Shown here piece by piece: positions 11,086 to 20,602 of a stretch of 64,000 nt of DNA. The notes below the pieces were generated by a model. That model made no database searches. It was not told where the DNA came from and worked only from the letters and a program-made list of their open reading frames with translations. Within the stretch, counting starts at the first letter, position 1. Every line of letters starts with the position of its first letter. The stretch is from Ottelia alismoides (lineage: Eukaryota > Streptophyta > Magnoliopsida > Alismatales > Hydrocharitaceae): assembly GCA_037367405.1 (NCBI GenBank), contig JAZKJV010002623.1, positions 1 to 64,000 on the forward strand, given 5' to 3'. The position numbers and the translations under genes are program-made.

Positions 11086-14000
11086 TGATAACCCTAAAAT
11101 CCCCAAGACCCGGGTGAAGGTAATAAGACAAGGGTCGTTGCGACCCGGATCTCAGAGGATGGGTGTATCAAGAAAAATATCGAACCGCTAAATAAATCAA
11201 AGATCAATCAAAACAAAGAAGAGAACGGTCTAGCTATGAGATTAACCTGGTATAGCACCCAGGGTCGAACACAAGGAGCACGGGTTGGCCAGAGGCCTAC
11301 GAAGTAGTAAAAATAAAATAAAATAAAATACAAGGATTTTTAGTGGTTTTTAATGATTTTTATATTTTTTTTAGATTTTTAATATAATGAGAAAATAAAA
11401 GAAGACAAAGTCAAGCACACTTAAGCAATTTATTTAAAGCATCAAAAAATCAAGCAAAAATTCAAGAAAAATTGTTTTTATGTTTTTTAGGTTTTTTAGT
11501 GTTTTAGGTGAATTTTTGGGATTTTTATAAGGTGTATCTTATTTTCTAAAAATCAAACAGTGCTAAAAAGACAAGGTACTGTCCAGCCAGGCCCAAAATC
11601 CAAAAATAAAATATTTAAGGATCTCAAAGGACCTGGAGGTAATTTTCCTGTATACTAGAGAAAACAAGGAAAATTTGAGCACCAAAATTATTATTTTTGG
11701 GTTTTTAAAATATTTATTATGATTTTTATGAGTTTTTAGGTGTTTTTAGATTTTTAGGGTTTTTAAGCAATGAAAAATAGCCAAAATTGGCTAGAAAATC
11801 AAGAAACACACAAAGAACAGTAACTAATTTTTTTAGAATTTTTGAGGGTGTTTTTATATTTTTTGGGAATTTTAAACCTAGACAGTAGCTAAAATAGATG
11901 TTTTTGAATTTTTAAAAATAACAAATAAAATAAAAAATGTCCTCAAAAATTCTCAAAAATCCTACAACATGGCCGAAGCCATGTGTCAAATTTTCATCGA
12001 ATTTGGAGGTGGTTTGATATTTTATTCAAAAATCAAAAGGGGGCACTGTGCACAGGGACTTAAGTGCAAATACCCGAAGCTCTGGGGGTCCAGGTGCAAT
12101 TTTCCCAGCAAGTCACGTGCGTGGCGCGTGCCTGGGGCACTCAGGGACCTTCTGGTAATAAAAAACAAGTCCTAGGACCTTTTGGTAACTCGTACCAAAA
12201 AGTCCAGGGGCTATAATGCAAATAACCCACTAAAAGGCGCACATGCGGAAATAAAACGTTCACAGGGGCATAAGTGCAAATACCAGAAAGTTTCTATTCA
12301 ATCACAAACATCCAGAACTACAGGATAAGTGTTGCAAATAACCCAGACAAAGCACGTGGCGAAGCACGTGACAGACACTCACAGGGGCATAATTGCAAAT
12401 ATTAACAAGCACGAGGTCCAAAGTGCAATTTACCCTACGTAAATAAAACTCCTAAAATATTTACAGGACTGACACGTAAAACAGAAACTAAGAAGGGTCC
12501 TAAGGTAATTTACCCCTTTATTACGTCGACGGCTGGATAAGCGCCACGTAGCTGATCGGACGGTCCTGGGGTGCTGGCGCTTCTCTCCTTCCGCACGTGG
12601 GCCGATCGACGGCGCAGAGCGAGACACGTGGAGGATCTAACGGTGCTCAGGTGCTGGTGCCTCTCCCTCTGCGCTAACGGTCCAGATCTACCCTCGAGAT
12701 GATCAAGCGGTGGCTGCTCCTCGATGAACGGACGGTCACGATGGTAACTGGAGCTCTGGGGGTGATCGGACGGTGGTCGAGGACCCTCGAAGAACAGGTG
12801 ACCGGCGAGGTTCGCCGGCCTCGTACGCGTGCTGTGGTCCTCCTCAGCTGCCTCTGAAGACCGGAGAAGATCGGCGATGAAGTCCCGCAGCTGGTGATGG
12901 CCTCCGATGGCCCAGCCGAGCCCTGGAGGGGCTCCGGCGAGGTCGACGGAGGGGAGCTCCTGGCCTGGATGTGAGGGGGCCTCAGATGGCCTCCTCTTGA
13001 CCTGCAAAATAGCTCAAGAGCTTCGCGGGTCGAGGGCAAAGTGCCTCGACCCGATGAAGCGGCGTGAAGGTGAACTGTGGGTCGGGGCGAGCGAGCTCCG
13101 GCGAGCGGAGGATGGAGGAGCTCGAACCCCAGCTCCTGTGCGAGCTGGGTTGAACGAAGGGGTGGAGAAGGTGCGTCGAGGGATGGCGAAGGTGACAGTG
13201 TGTCCCGATGATCGAGAAGATACGCAATATGGTCGGAATCAAAGGAACTCGACGGAACTATAATTTGGGGGAAACAAGAAATTAAGCTAAATAGGCGAGC
13301 TAGGATGCTACCTGGGTGGAGTGGAAGGCTGTGCTGAAGCTTAGGCAGCTCCTGGTCATTGCCTCGAAGGTCGCCAAGGCCTGAGGCTCGAGCTCCTGCA
13401 CTGGGCGGAGCACGGCGGCGCAACGTCGCCGGATCAGTGGTCCGGCCACCTCCTCCTCACTGCTACAAGGGCAATCGCGAGCTGTCACCTCAGGGATCGC
13501 TATGGAGGTCACGGGAGTGAGAGTGGAGAGCCAAAGATGGAAATGGAGTGCGGCGGAGCTCAGGTTATATATCACTAGGGGTCCGGCTAGATGGGAGTCG
13601 GGCGTGAAGCTCGGAGCGCGGATCCCCATGCAAACCTCCGGGCGATGATCTCGGATGCACGCAGAAGGATTAGGACCCGGGGTTTGCGCGAATGGCAGGC
13701 GGATCAGGCTGGGAAAAATCAGAGAAGTCGGGTCGACAGCCCGATCCGCGAAAGAGGAAGGTCCGCGGGGGGAGTTGACCGGGGGTCAACATCCCCCGTG
13801 GACCAATCAGGAGAGGCCACGTATTTTTATTTTTGTTTCTTTATTTTACGCTAGTAAATGATCGAATTAGCAAAAACTTAAAACACAAAATATTTTTATT
13901 TTATTTTTTTTTTCTATTTTTTGGTGATTTTTAATTAATTTTTGGAAATAAAAATAAGGTATTTACATAGTATAGCTATACATAGGTATATATACAATAT

Positions 14001-14758
14001 ATGGTCTTTAATTTTGATTTTTAATTAGTTATTTTTATACATTTTTATTCCTATTTATATTTTATTTATTTATAGGATAAAATGAGGAATAAAAGGATAT
14101 TTTTATTTTATTTTTATTATTTATATACATAGGTGGAATAAATAGTTATGTACAACTATGTACATGGCATATATACAATGTATTTTTGTAATTTTAGTTT
14201 TTGTTATTTTTATTTGATTTTTGTTTTGTTTCTTTTTATTTATTTTATTTACAATATATAGCATAGAGTATTTACAAAAAGTTTTGAAAATAATTTTATT
14301 TATTTATAAGGTTAATTAAATATAGGAATATGGTCTATGTACAAGGTGAAGGGGTATTTTTGAATTTTTGATTTTTAAATTTTTATTTTGTTTTCAATAG
14401 TTTCTAAATATATACACAATATATACAAGCATATTTTTGGGTGAGGAAAATTATATTTTATTTATTTACAAAAATATATACACATGAGCCCCTATCTCCC
14501 TCTACTTTGGCTTTTATGCGGTCAGGCCCATGCTGAGCCCTCCCTTGGGTTAGGTTGCTCAATATTTATTCTAAATATTTCCCTCTTTTTCTTTTTCATC
14601 TTTATTCTTTTATTTTTGCACAAAAACATGCTAATTATAGATCTTTACAAACATGCATGCTTTTGCTAATTATTCCTATTTACACATATCTACATGCATT
14701 TGCATAGGTTTTTGTAGCTAAAATATAAGAATAAAGAGTGATGAATGGGTATTCATCA
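11086..14758 (-). mobile_element. 3' LTR of element F
   Basis: Starts TGATAACCC on the plus strand and ends ATTCATCA. In element sense the U3 end is TGATGAATACCCATTCATCA, an inverted repeat. The AT-rich part (11300-11960), the TGCAAAT/CACGTG module region (about 12040-12450), the GC-rich core (12530-13800) and the AT-rich U3 (13850-14758) follow in order. Long minus-strand frames in the GC-rich core (12510-13007, 12674-13423) recur in the other LTR but overlap each other in different frames, so I treat them as non-coding. Confidence 0.93.
13565..13572 (-). promoter_or_regulatory. Putative TATA box in F 3' LTR
   Basis: Minus-strand ATATATAA sits in a GC-rich context about 1.19 kb from the U3 edge. 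This suggests a transcription start just below it, giving U3 of about 1.2 kb and R-U5 of about 2.4 kb. Inference from motif only. Confidence 0.45.
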
Positions 14759-14775
14759 CCCCCCTATACTATACT
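14759..14775 (-). other. Polypurine tract of element F
   Basis: Element sense reads agtatagtatagggggg directly against the 3' LTR, the expected plus-strand primer site. Similar AAGTATAGGGGG phrases recur upstream in the 3' untranslated region. Confidence 0.8.
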
Positions 14776-16350
14776 TTGCTAGTCCCTTAGCAAACACTTA
14801 TTTGAAAAAGAAGTGAAAAAGAAAGAAAGAAAAAGAAAAAGAGAATGTACATGGATCAAGGTTGATTATTAAACTTGCCTTCATTAAATTGAGGTATGGA
14901 GCTCAATCAGATCTTTGGATTATTAATATGTCGGAACCTTATTTAGACTTAAGCTTAAAACCTAACAGCCTCTAAGTTCCACCAATCTATAACCAAGACT
15001 CCTCAATGCTCCAGATCAGAACAAGTCATCAATCACAAACCCTGAAGACCATGAATCTTTTCTTGTCCTGTGAAAGTGAAGTCTAAGCTCTCCACCTCAG
15101 AAATGGCAACTTGACAACCCTCCTCAACAAGGTAACTCTATGACCTTAATCTGGCCACTCTTTCCTCGAGGAGCGGGGTATTCCCTTCTAAGTTCAAGTA
15201 CAACCAGCTCAAGAAGAGGGGGAGAAGAGAATGGGTCAAGGCCAGTGTAGCCAAGTACCCTTGGGAGCTTGACCAGTGTAGCCAAGTCTCCCTGCTGCAA
15301 GCTACAACAGGTGGATCATGAAACCAAGCTTTGCTTATTGCACTTATATACATACTCCGGTGGGATTATCATTTTCTCTCAGACCCACCACTTTTTTGGA
15401 GTTCTTTTCTTTTTGCACATTTTTTTTTCGAGTGCATCTATACAACATGTACATGTGCAACATATATACAAGGAGTTTTTCCTCTTGAGCCAGTAGACTA
15501 TCCCTCTTTTGAAGCTTTATTGCAACCCACAACTCCCGTCGTTAGACCTCATGGCAACCAGACCAAGTTGAGACGCACTTCCTTCACTATAAGAAGAAGA
15601 GAGGTTCCGCCTAGAAGTACTACCCTCATATGCTACCCCAAGTCAAGGAAGACTGCCTCCTCACCACCTCATCCGTAGAGAGCTCGGTGCATAGTGCGGT
15701 TGTCCAAGTAAAGCCATAATCTATATGAGTCATGTGTTGTTGTTAAGTGCTCTACTTAGGCTCATTGAGATGACATGTGATCATAGCCTAGTGGACTCAA
15801 AGAATTAAGTCACCATGGACCTGAAAAGCCTTAAACCTAAGCCCTATAAGGTTCCTCTTAGAATTAGGTGGATTAAGATCTTAATCAAGCTCCATTTCTC
15901 AATTTGATTCCAGGCTAGTTTAAATGTCAACTATCATCCAAGAAAAACTATATACATATGTACAAAAAGATGCATATTTACACAATATTTTACAATCATG
16001 CAAAATTTTTGAAAAATGTTTTGAAATCATGAATGATGATGCATGAAGTGCAAGTTTTGCAAAAAGATATTTACACACATTTACACAAGATTTTTGCAAA
16101 CTTTTGATTTTCAAAACATTTTGGAAACATTTTGTACTATATACATAATTTTGATACCAAAATATTTACACAAGCTTTACACACAAAAGATTTTTGAAAT
16201 CATTTTTACAAAAATAATTTGTACACTAGCTATGTATGTGCAAATAAAAGAAGATTATGTACATGAAAAATTTTTAATTTTTGTGGTTTTTAGCCATTTT
16301 TATTTATTAACACACTCACACAAAGTACGAGTTATGGCTAAAGTATATAT
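14776..16350 (-). other. Long 3' non-coding region of element F with blocks conserved in B
   Basis: No open frame with family similarity. Two blocks are conserved in element B despite extensive divergence elsewhere. One is 15490-15740, with phrases ggggtagcatatgagggtag and cttcaaaagagggatagtct in element sense, matching B 62810-63060. The other is about 15770-15835, matching B near 62690-62760. The conservation resembles that of the coding region. Function unknown; perhaps a cis-acting RNA region. Confidence 0.6.
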
Positions 16351-16363
16351 GAAATATATACAC

Positions 16364-16820
16364 ACCCCCCTATACTTAGCTCGAACGATGTCCTCAGAGT
16401 CAAGAGCGATGAAGAAGACATAACTCGTGCTATGTATAAGGAAGTGAAAAGGAAGGCTATACAAAAGGAGAAGAATAAAAAGTCAAGAGGGACTCAGGTC
16501 TCCCCCCTATACTTAGGATCAAATAATCCTAAGTATAGCAGGCTGTACACGAAGGGAAAACCTGAGTGGAGAATGTACAGGGTCTACCCCCCCTATACTT
16601 AGGGTGAAATGCCCCTAAGTATAGGCAGCAAAACAGGGGTAGACAGAAACAAAAGAAAATGACGAATATATACAAGAAGGAGGACATCACTCCCCCTATA
16701 CTTAGGGTGGAGAACCTTAAGTATAGGCAACAACAGGAGTGATGGAACAGAACGAAGAACAACCCGGTGTTGTCACCCCCCTATACTTAGGATGAGTAAT
16801 ATCCTAAGTATAGCAAAGAT
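16364..16820 (-). repeat. Array of PPT-like stem-loops in F 3' UTR
   Basis: Four imperfect inverted repeats of CCTAAGTATAG with CTATACTTAGG lie near 16508-16540, 16590-16625, 16698-16730 and 16778-16817. A fifth half-copy is near 16368. Each is followed in element sense by a run of five or more G, giving AGTATAGGGGG, which resembles the terminal polypurine tract. Element B has diverged counterparts (about 61565-61610 and 61733-61750). Confidence 0.7.
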
Positions 16821-16908
16821 AATCCTAAGCGAGACCTGGGGTGAAAACAAGAACGGAAGAAAGAAGGATCAGAATAAGACAAAACACGTATATACAAAAG
16901 AGTACAAT

Positions 16909-16958
16909 GTTGAGGTGCCTCTCAACAAGCGCTAGATTTTACGCCCCTAGCTGGGCGC
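16909..16958 (-). promoter_or_regulatory. Paired stem-loops just downstream of gag (F)
   Basis: Two hairpins lie 60-110 nt after the gag stop. In element sense the first is GCGCCC-AGCTAG-GGGCGT (16941-16958). The second is GTTGAG-AGGCAC-CTCAAC (16909-16926). Element B retains both (61353-61402). Its single stem change in the first converts a G-C pair to G-U, so pairing is kept. Role inferred only. Confidence 0.55.
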
Positions 16959-17017
16959 AAAGGCTAGGATAATGCAGTATCAAGGTTCAGGACGGCATCG
17001 GTAAGGCGAATGCCGTA

Positions 17018-19075
17018 CTATCGCCGCAGTCTCGGTGTGAGAACAACGACGAACTCAACAGTGTAAAGTAAGACACCCAGGTATGCAATCACGCGGGTGT
17101 CTGCTACCGGCCAGTGATATGGAAAGAAGTGATCGGGATCCGGTAGCACAAAAGAAATCCTCGGCTCTGGATCAGACTGGAGTGAGAGTGTGGAGCCGAA
17201 GAAATCAAATGTGGAGAAAGATGGATCAGTAATAGAATCCTCCACGTTAATCAATGTCTCAAGCAGGTATGGACAATCAAGATCAGGAGACTCTCTAAGC
17301 AGACTGATATTCGATGAAAAGAGATCAGGCAGATCATCGAATATCTCCAAAATGGGCTCATCCTCGCGAGGGTCGTCGAGGTGAGAAGAATCAGAATCAG
17401 AATGATCTAAAGACTCGGTTTCGTGTTCCGCCAGATTGGAAACACTCTCAGCAGGTGAAACCGAGTACCCATCGAGTGTGGCATCCTCCCGCAGATAACC
17501 CTCGGGGGGAGATGCAGGATCAGAAGTGAGAAGAAGAGGATCAGGATCTAGATAGGCATCTGCGCTGCTATCAAGTATCCACTCAGTGCACCAGGCTGCA
17601 TCATCATCTGAAGTGTAAGTCTCGGCAATCTGGAAGCAGGAGAAGGTACTAGTCAACACCGCAGACGCTGACAAAGTGTCTGCAGCTGATCCTCGCTCTG
17701 CGGCTATGCTGTCTGTCAGCTGGTCCTCAGGAAATGTATCTATCTCAACAAAGTGGAGGACCAAAGGCTCGAAGACGGGACTCTCGGTGTCTGTACTCTC
17801 AAAGTGCTGTCCCTCCTCAAGCTGTGGCTGATGGGCTGAGTCCTGGTGATTGTCTGCATCCAAGAAGTGTCTCTGCAGAAAGGAGACTGATTCCTTCGGG
17901 ACTGGAATCTGAAGTGTCTGGATCAACGGCTGCAAAAGCTGGGGCTCCTCCGGCTCCTGGAGTATCAGAAGATCTGATATCCAAGACTCGTCAACAGGCA
18001 ACTCTGGGGCTGACTCGAAATCCAACTGGAAAGCCAACGGGAACTCAAGTAGACTCTGGGTCCGAACCTCTGCTATCGCGGTCATTTCCTCTGTCAATGG
18101 CGCGGCATCATCCAAATCCTCGGGCTGGTGTGTAGAAGCTGAATCACCATGTAAAGTGACACACCGCACTGGTACAGCATCGTCCACATGTGTTGTCCCG
18201 ACCAAGGCATCTCGTGTAGAAGAACTCTGTGAAAGTAGCCTCGAGATGGTATCCAGAAGGTGAATGTCAGAACTGCGGTGTGAACTGCCACATGTGGTAA
18301 TCACCAGTGCTATCTGCTCCGCGGTCATCCCCCGCATGGAGATCTCTATCAAGTCTGTAAGTGGAAGTCCGTGCTCTGGAAATCTCCTCAAGAGGTCAAG
18401 AAACCTCGGCCATGCCTCGTGCAATGGCTCCAGGGGGTCAACTGAAAAGTCCATGATCAAAGACCGCATGAAATCTGCTCTACGTGGAGGGAAGTATCTC
18501 TGCAAGAACTCTCGGCGTAGCTCTCCCCACGTCTCGAATGTCCTCCCCAATCGTCGGTGCCATCTCAAGGCTCTGTCGTGAAGCGTGAAGGAGAAGGTCC
18601 TGCTCATCAGCTCCTCTGCAGTGACGTCTGGATATCTCTGTGCTCTGCAAAACTCCTCGAAAGTTGACAGGTGAAGATAAGGCTCCTCGTGTGCCTCTCC
18701 TGAAAACGTCGGCAGTCGCTGAACGTAATCCAAATCCAAGACGAATGGACCTAATGTAGAAGCTGACTGAGCTCCATGTGCTATCTGCTCCTCCATCCCT
18801 CCGGAATAGGATATGTCTGCTAATCTCCACTGCTCTCTCTGGTCACCAACGGAGTGCGCTCTCAACTCAGCAACAGCATCGTCCGGGTCTCGCATCTGCT
18901 CTAGCTGGTATCCTCGGACGTCTAGCACAGCATGCCCAGAGTGATGAGATGAAAGGGAGGGAGGGAGCGGGAGGTTGGTCGGAGATTCGACCTCCCTAGA
19001 AGGTGGACTGGAGTGATGGTCAGAAAACGGAGAAGAAGCCGTAAGAGTCGGCTCGTAGTGAGGGGAATCCATCAT
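17018..19075 (-). CDS. Gag-like protein of non-autonomous element F, with novel acidic and hydrophobic C-terminal region
   Basis: A 685-codon frame. I start at tandem ATGs (19073-19075 and the next codon) because the open frame further upstream has no ATG and element B has the same Met-Met start. After a Ser/Pro/His-rich N-terminus comes a capsid-type Gag domain (about residues 115-255). Its motifs include 'LPTFSGEAHEEPYLHL', 'FSFTLHDRALRWH', 'ETWGELRREFLQRYFPP' and 'EAWPRFLDLLRRFPEHGLP', the order seen in Athila/Tat Gag (established family knowledge). A ~400-residue, strongly acidic region follows. The C-terminus has an uncharged stretch (about residues 657-679, 'VIAYLGVLLYTVEFVVVL') followed by RLRR, resembling a membrane anchor. 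There is no CCHC zinc knuckle, no protease DTG/DSG site, and no downstream pol. Both domains are recognisable in B. The product would be expected to assemble particles using polymerase from another element. Confidence 0.85.
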   Translation of the reverse strand: MMDSPHYEPTLTASSPFSDHHSSPPSREVESPTNLPLPPSLSSHHSGHAVLDVRGYQLEQMRDPDDAVAELRAHSVGDQREQWRLADISYSGGMEEQIAHGAQSASTLGPFVLDLDYVQRLPTFSGEAHEEPYLHLSTFEEFCRAQRYPDVTAEELMSRTFSFTLHDRALRWHRRLGRTFETWGELRREFLQRYFPPRRADFMRSLIMDFSVDPLEPLHEAWPRFLDLLRRFPEHGLPLTDLIEISMRGMTAEQIALVITTCGSSHRSSDIHLLDTISRLLSQSSSTRDALVGTTHVDDAVPVRCVTLHGDSASTHQPEDLDDAAPLTEEMTAIAEVRTQSLLEFPLAFQLDFESAPELPVDESWISDLLILQEPEEPQLLQPLIQTLQIPVPKESVSFLQRHFLDADNHQDSAHQPQLEEGQHFESTDTESPVFEPLVLHFVEIDTFPEDQLTDSIAAERGSAADTLSASAVLTSTFSCFQIAETYTSDDDAAWCTEWILDSSADAYLDPDPLLLTSDPASPPEGYLREDATLDGYSVSPAESVSNLAEHETESLDHSDSDSSHLDDPREDEPILEIFDDLPDLFSSNISLLRESPDLDCPYLLETLINVEDSITDPSFSTFDFFGSTLSLQSDPEPRISFVLPDPDHFFPYHWPVADTRVIAYLGVLLYTVEFVVVLTPRLRR

Positions 19076-20581
19076 CCAGGGATAAAGAAGAAGCAAGTGG
19101 AATGAAGGGAGGTGAGGGAGGGTGATGAGAAAGGATCGAAGGGATCTGGCAATCAAACAAGATGAACAAGCAAACCCCAAATTCACCTACGCCCACAGAG
19201 CTGAAGACCGAAGGGATCAGTCAATTATCTTGTCAATTTTATTTAGGTGATCATCCAGTCTATCAGAGCGATTACGTAAAGTCAATAGGTATCCAAATCT
19301 TTCTCAACCGACTGTCCCGTACTGAAAGCCGGTAATCAGTCAAGAAAAGATCGGAGGCTCTATCCTAATGTGCGGATCACTCTCTCGCTCATCCAAACCA
19401 GACAAGGAGGGGGTTACTCTCCCCAAGACAGATTTTTCGTGAGGTGTCTTTTAGGTCAAGTATGATTAGCAGTCCCGATTTTATTGTTTTTGTTTTTAGG
19501 TATTTTTCAATAAAAAGAAACGCCTAACGAATTTTTCGATTCTCCTGATTATTAAGTCCAAAACAAGGGGGAGAAGTCGAAAAAGCCGATGCACGAGAAA
19601 TCAATGATGCATGCAAAGTCAGAAATGCGTACCTGCCTCCAGCACTCTACATGCAAGATGATCCGCGCATAAAGGTAAAAGACAGAAATTAAACTAATCT
19701 AAATGATGCAGCGGGAAAAGCCGAGTCCTAGACGAGCAGCTTCTAGCGAAGAACCGTCTAACCGGTCACCGACCTCCAAGCCAAAGAGTCCGGTCTTGGC
19801 CCGTCCCTCCCCTGCCCGACAAATCGGGGGTAGGAGTAAGCGCTTTACAGGACGGGCTACGGCACGTAGGCTACGGAGGCTAGCGAATCGGTTATTTTTA
19901 TTATTTATTTTAAGTAGGTCCAATTACAGTCTATAGGAACAGATATGTCATTAAGGTGTGTGGATCCTACTTAATTACGTCACAATCACCAGAAAGTCCT
20001 AAATCTAGGGGCTCGAGCAAAAACCGCGAAAAACCGGAAAATTACAGTAAGAAAGAAAAAGAAAGCCGCGTAAAAACCGCGAAAAACCGCGAGGTCCTAA
20101 TGGATCCCCCGAGCACACCGGTGCTCGGCGAAACAGACCCGCTACGGTAGTCAAGTGTCCAAACAATCCAAGTCCTGTCCCTGTATTATTACAATAATAA
20201 TAATAAAGTCCTAAGCTATCCTCACCCACTCAACTCTCCCTCTCGCTCTCTCCTGCAGCTTCGTAGAGAAAGAAGCCGCCTCCAAGTTCCTCGGCTGCTC
20301 AGGCTCCTCGAAAGTCGCCTCCGCGGTCCTCGGGCCCTCGCAAGACAGAAAGAAGAGTGGTCAGACCATAAAGAATAATCAAATAATAATAAAAATAAAA
20401 ATGGGGGGATATATGCAAAAATGGAAAATAAAATAAACACACAAAATAAAATAAAAGGAAATCAAAATAAAACAAACAGAAAATATCTACAAAAGCCGTG
20501 AAAAGCCGCGAGCTCCGAAGAGACGCGAAAAGCCGCGAAAACAAAAACGAAAATAAAGACAAAAATACTACTAAGCCGTGC
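19076..20581 (-). other. Leader of element F between primer-binding site and gag
   Basis: About 1.5 kb without a supported gene. It shares several blocks with B (57963-59422): the hairpin phrase, the stretch around ctgttcctata (19933-19943 on the plus strand), and the region before gag. Numerous upstream ATGs would have to be bypassed for gag translation. Confidence 0.7.
20109..20128 (-). promoter_or_regulatory. Leader stem-loop of element F
   Basis: A perfect 8-bp stem, CCGAGCAC with GTGCTCGG, closes a CGGT tetraloop. The apical region contains ACCGGT, a six-base self-complementary sequence of the kind used in kissing-loop dimerisation. Element B has the same apex at 58222-58237. Confidence 0.6.
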
Positions 20582-20599
20582 TCCCCGGCAACGGCGCCA
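20582..20599 (-). other. Primer-binding site of element F (tRNA-Asp)
   Basis: Element sense TGGCGCCGTTGCCGGGGA is an exact 18-base complement of the plant tRNA-Asp 3' end including CCA. It lies 3 bases from the LTR edge at 20603. Confidence 0.9.
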
Positions 20600-20602
20600 T
20601 TC

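Noticed and set aside
12510..13423. Long overlapping minus-strand open frames in the GC-rich LTR core (also 22027-22455, 26112-26666)
   Set aside because: They lie in an LTR, overlap in several frames, lack recognisable motifs, and are open mainly because the region is GC-rich. Their repetition simply reflects the LTR pair.
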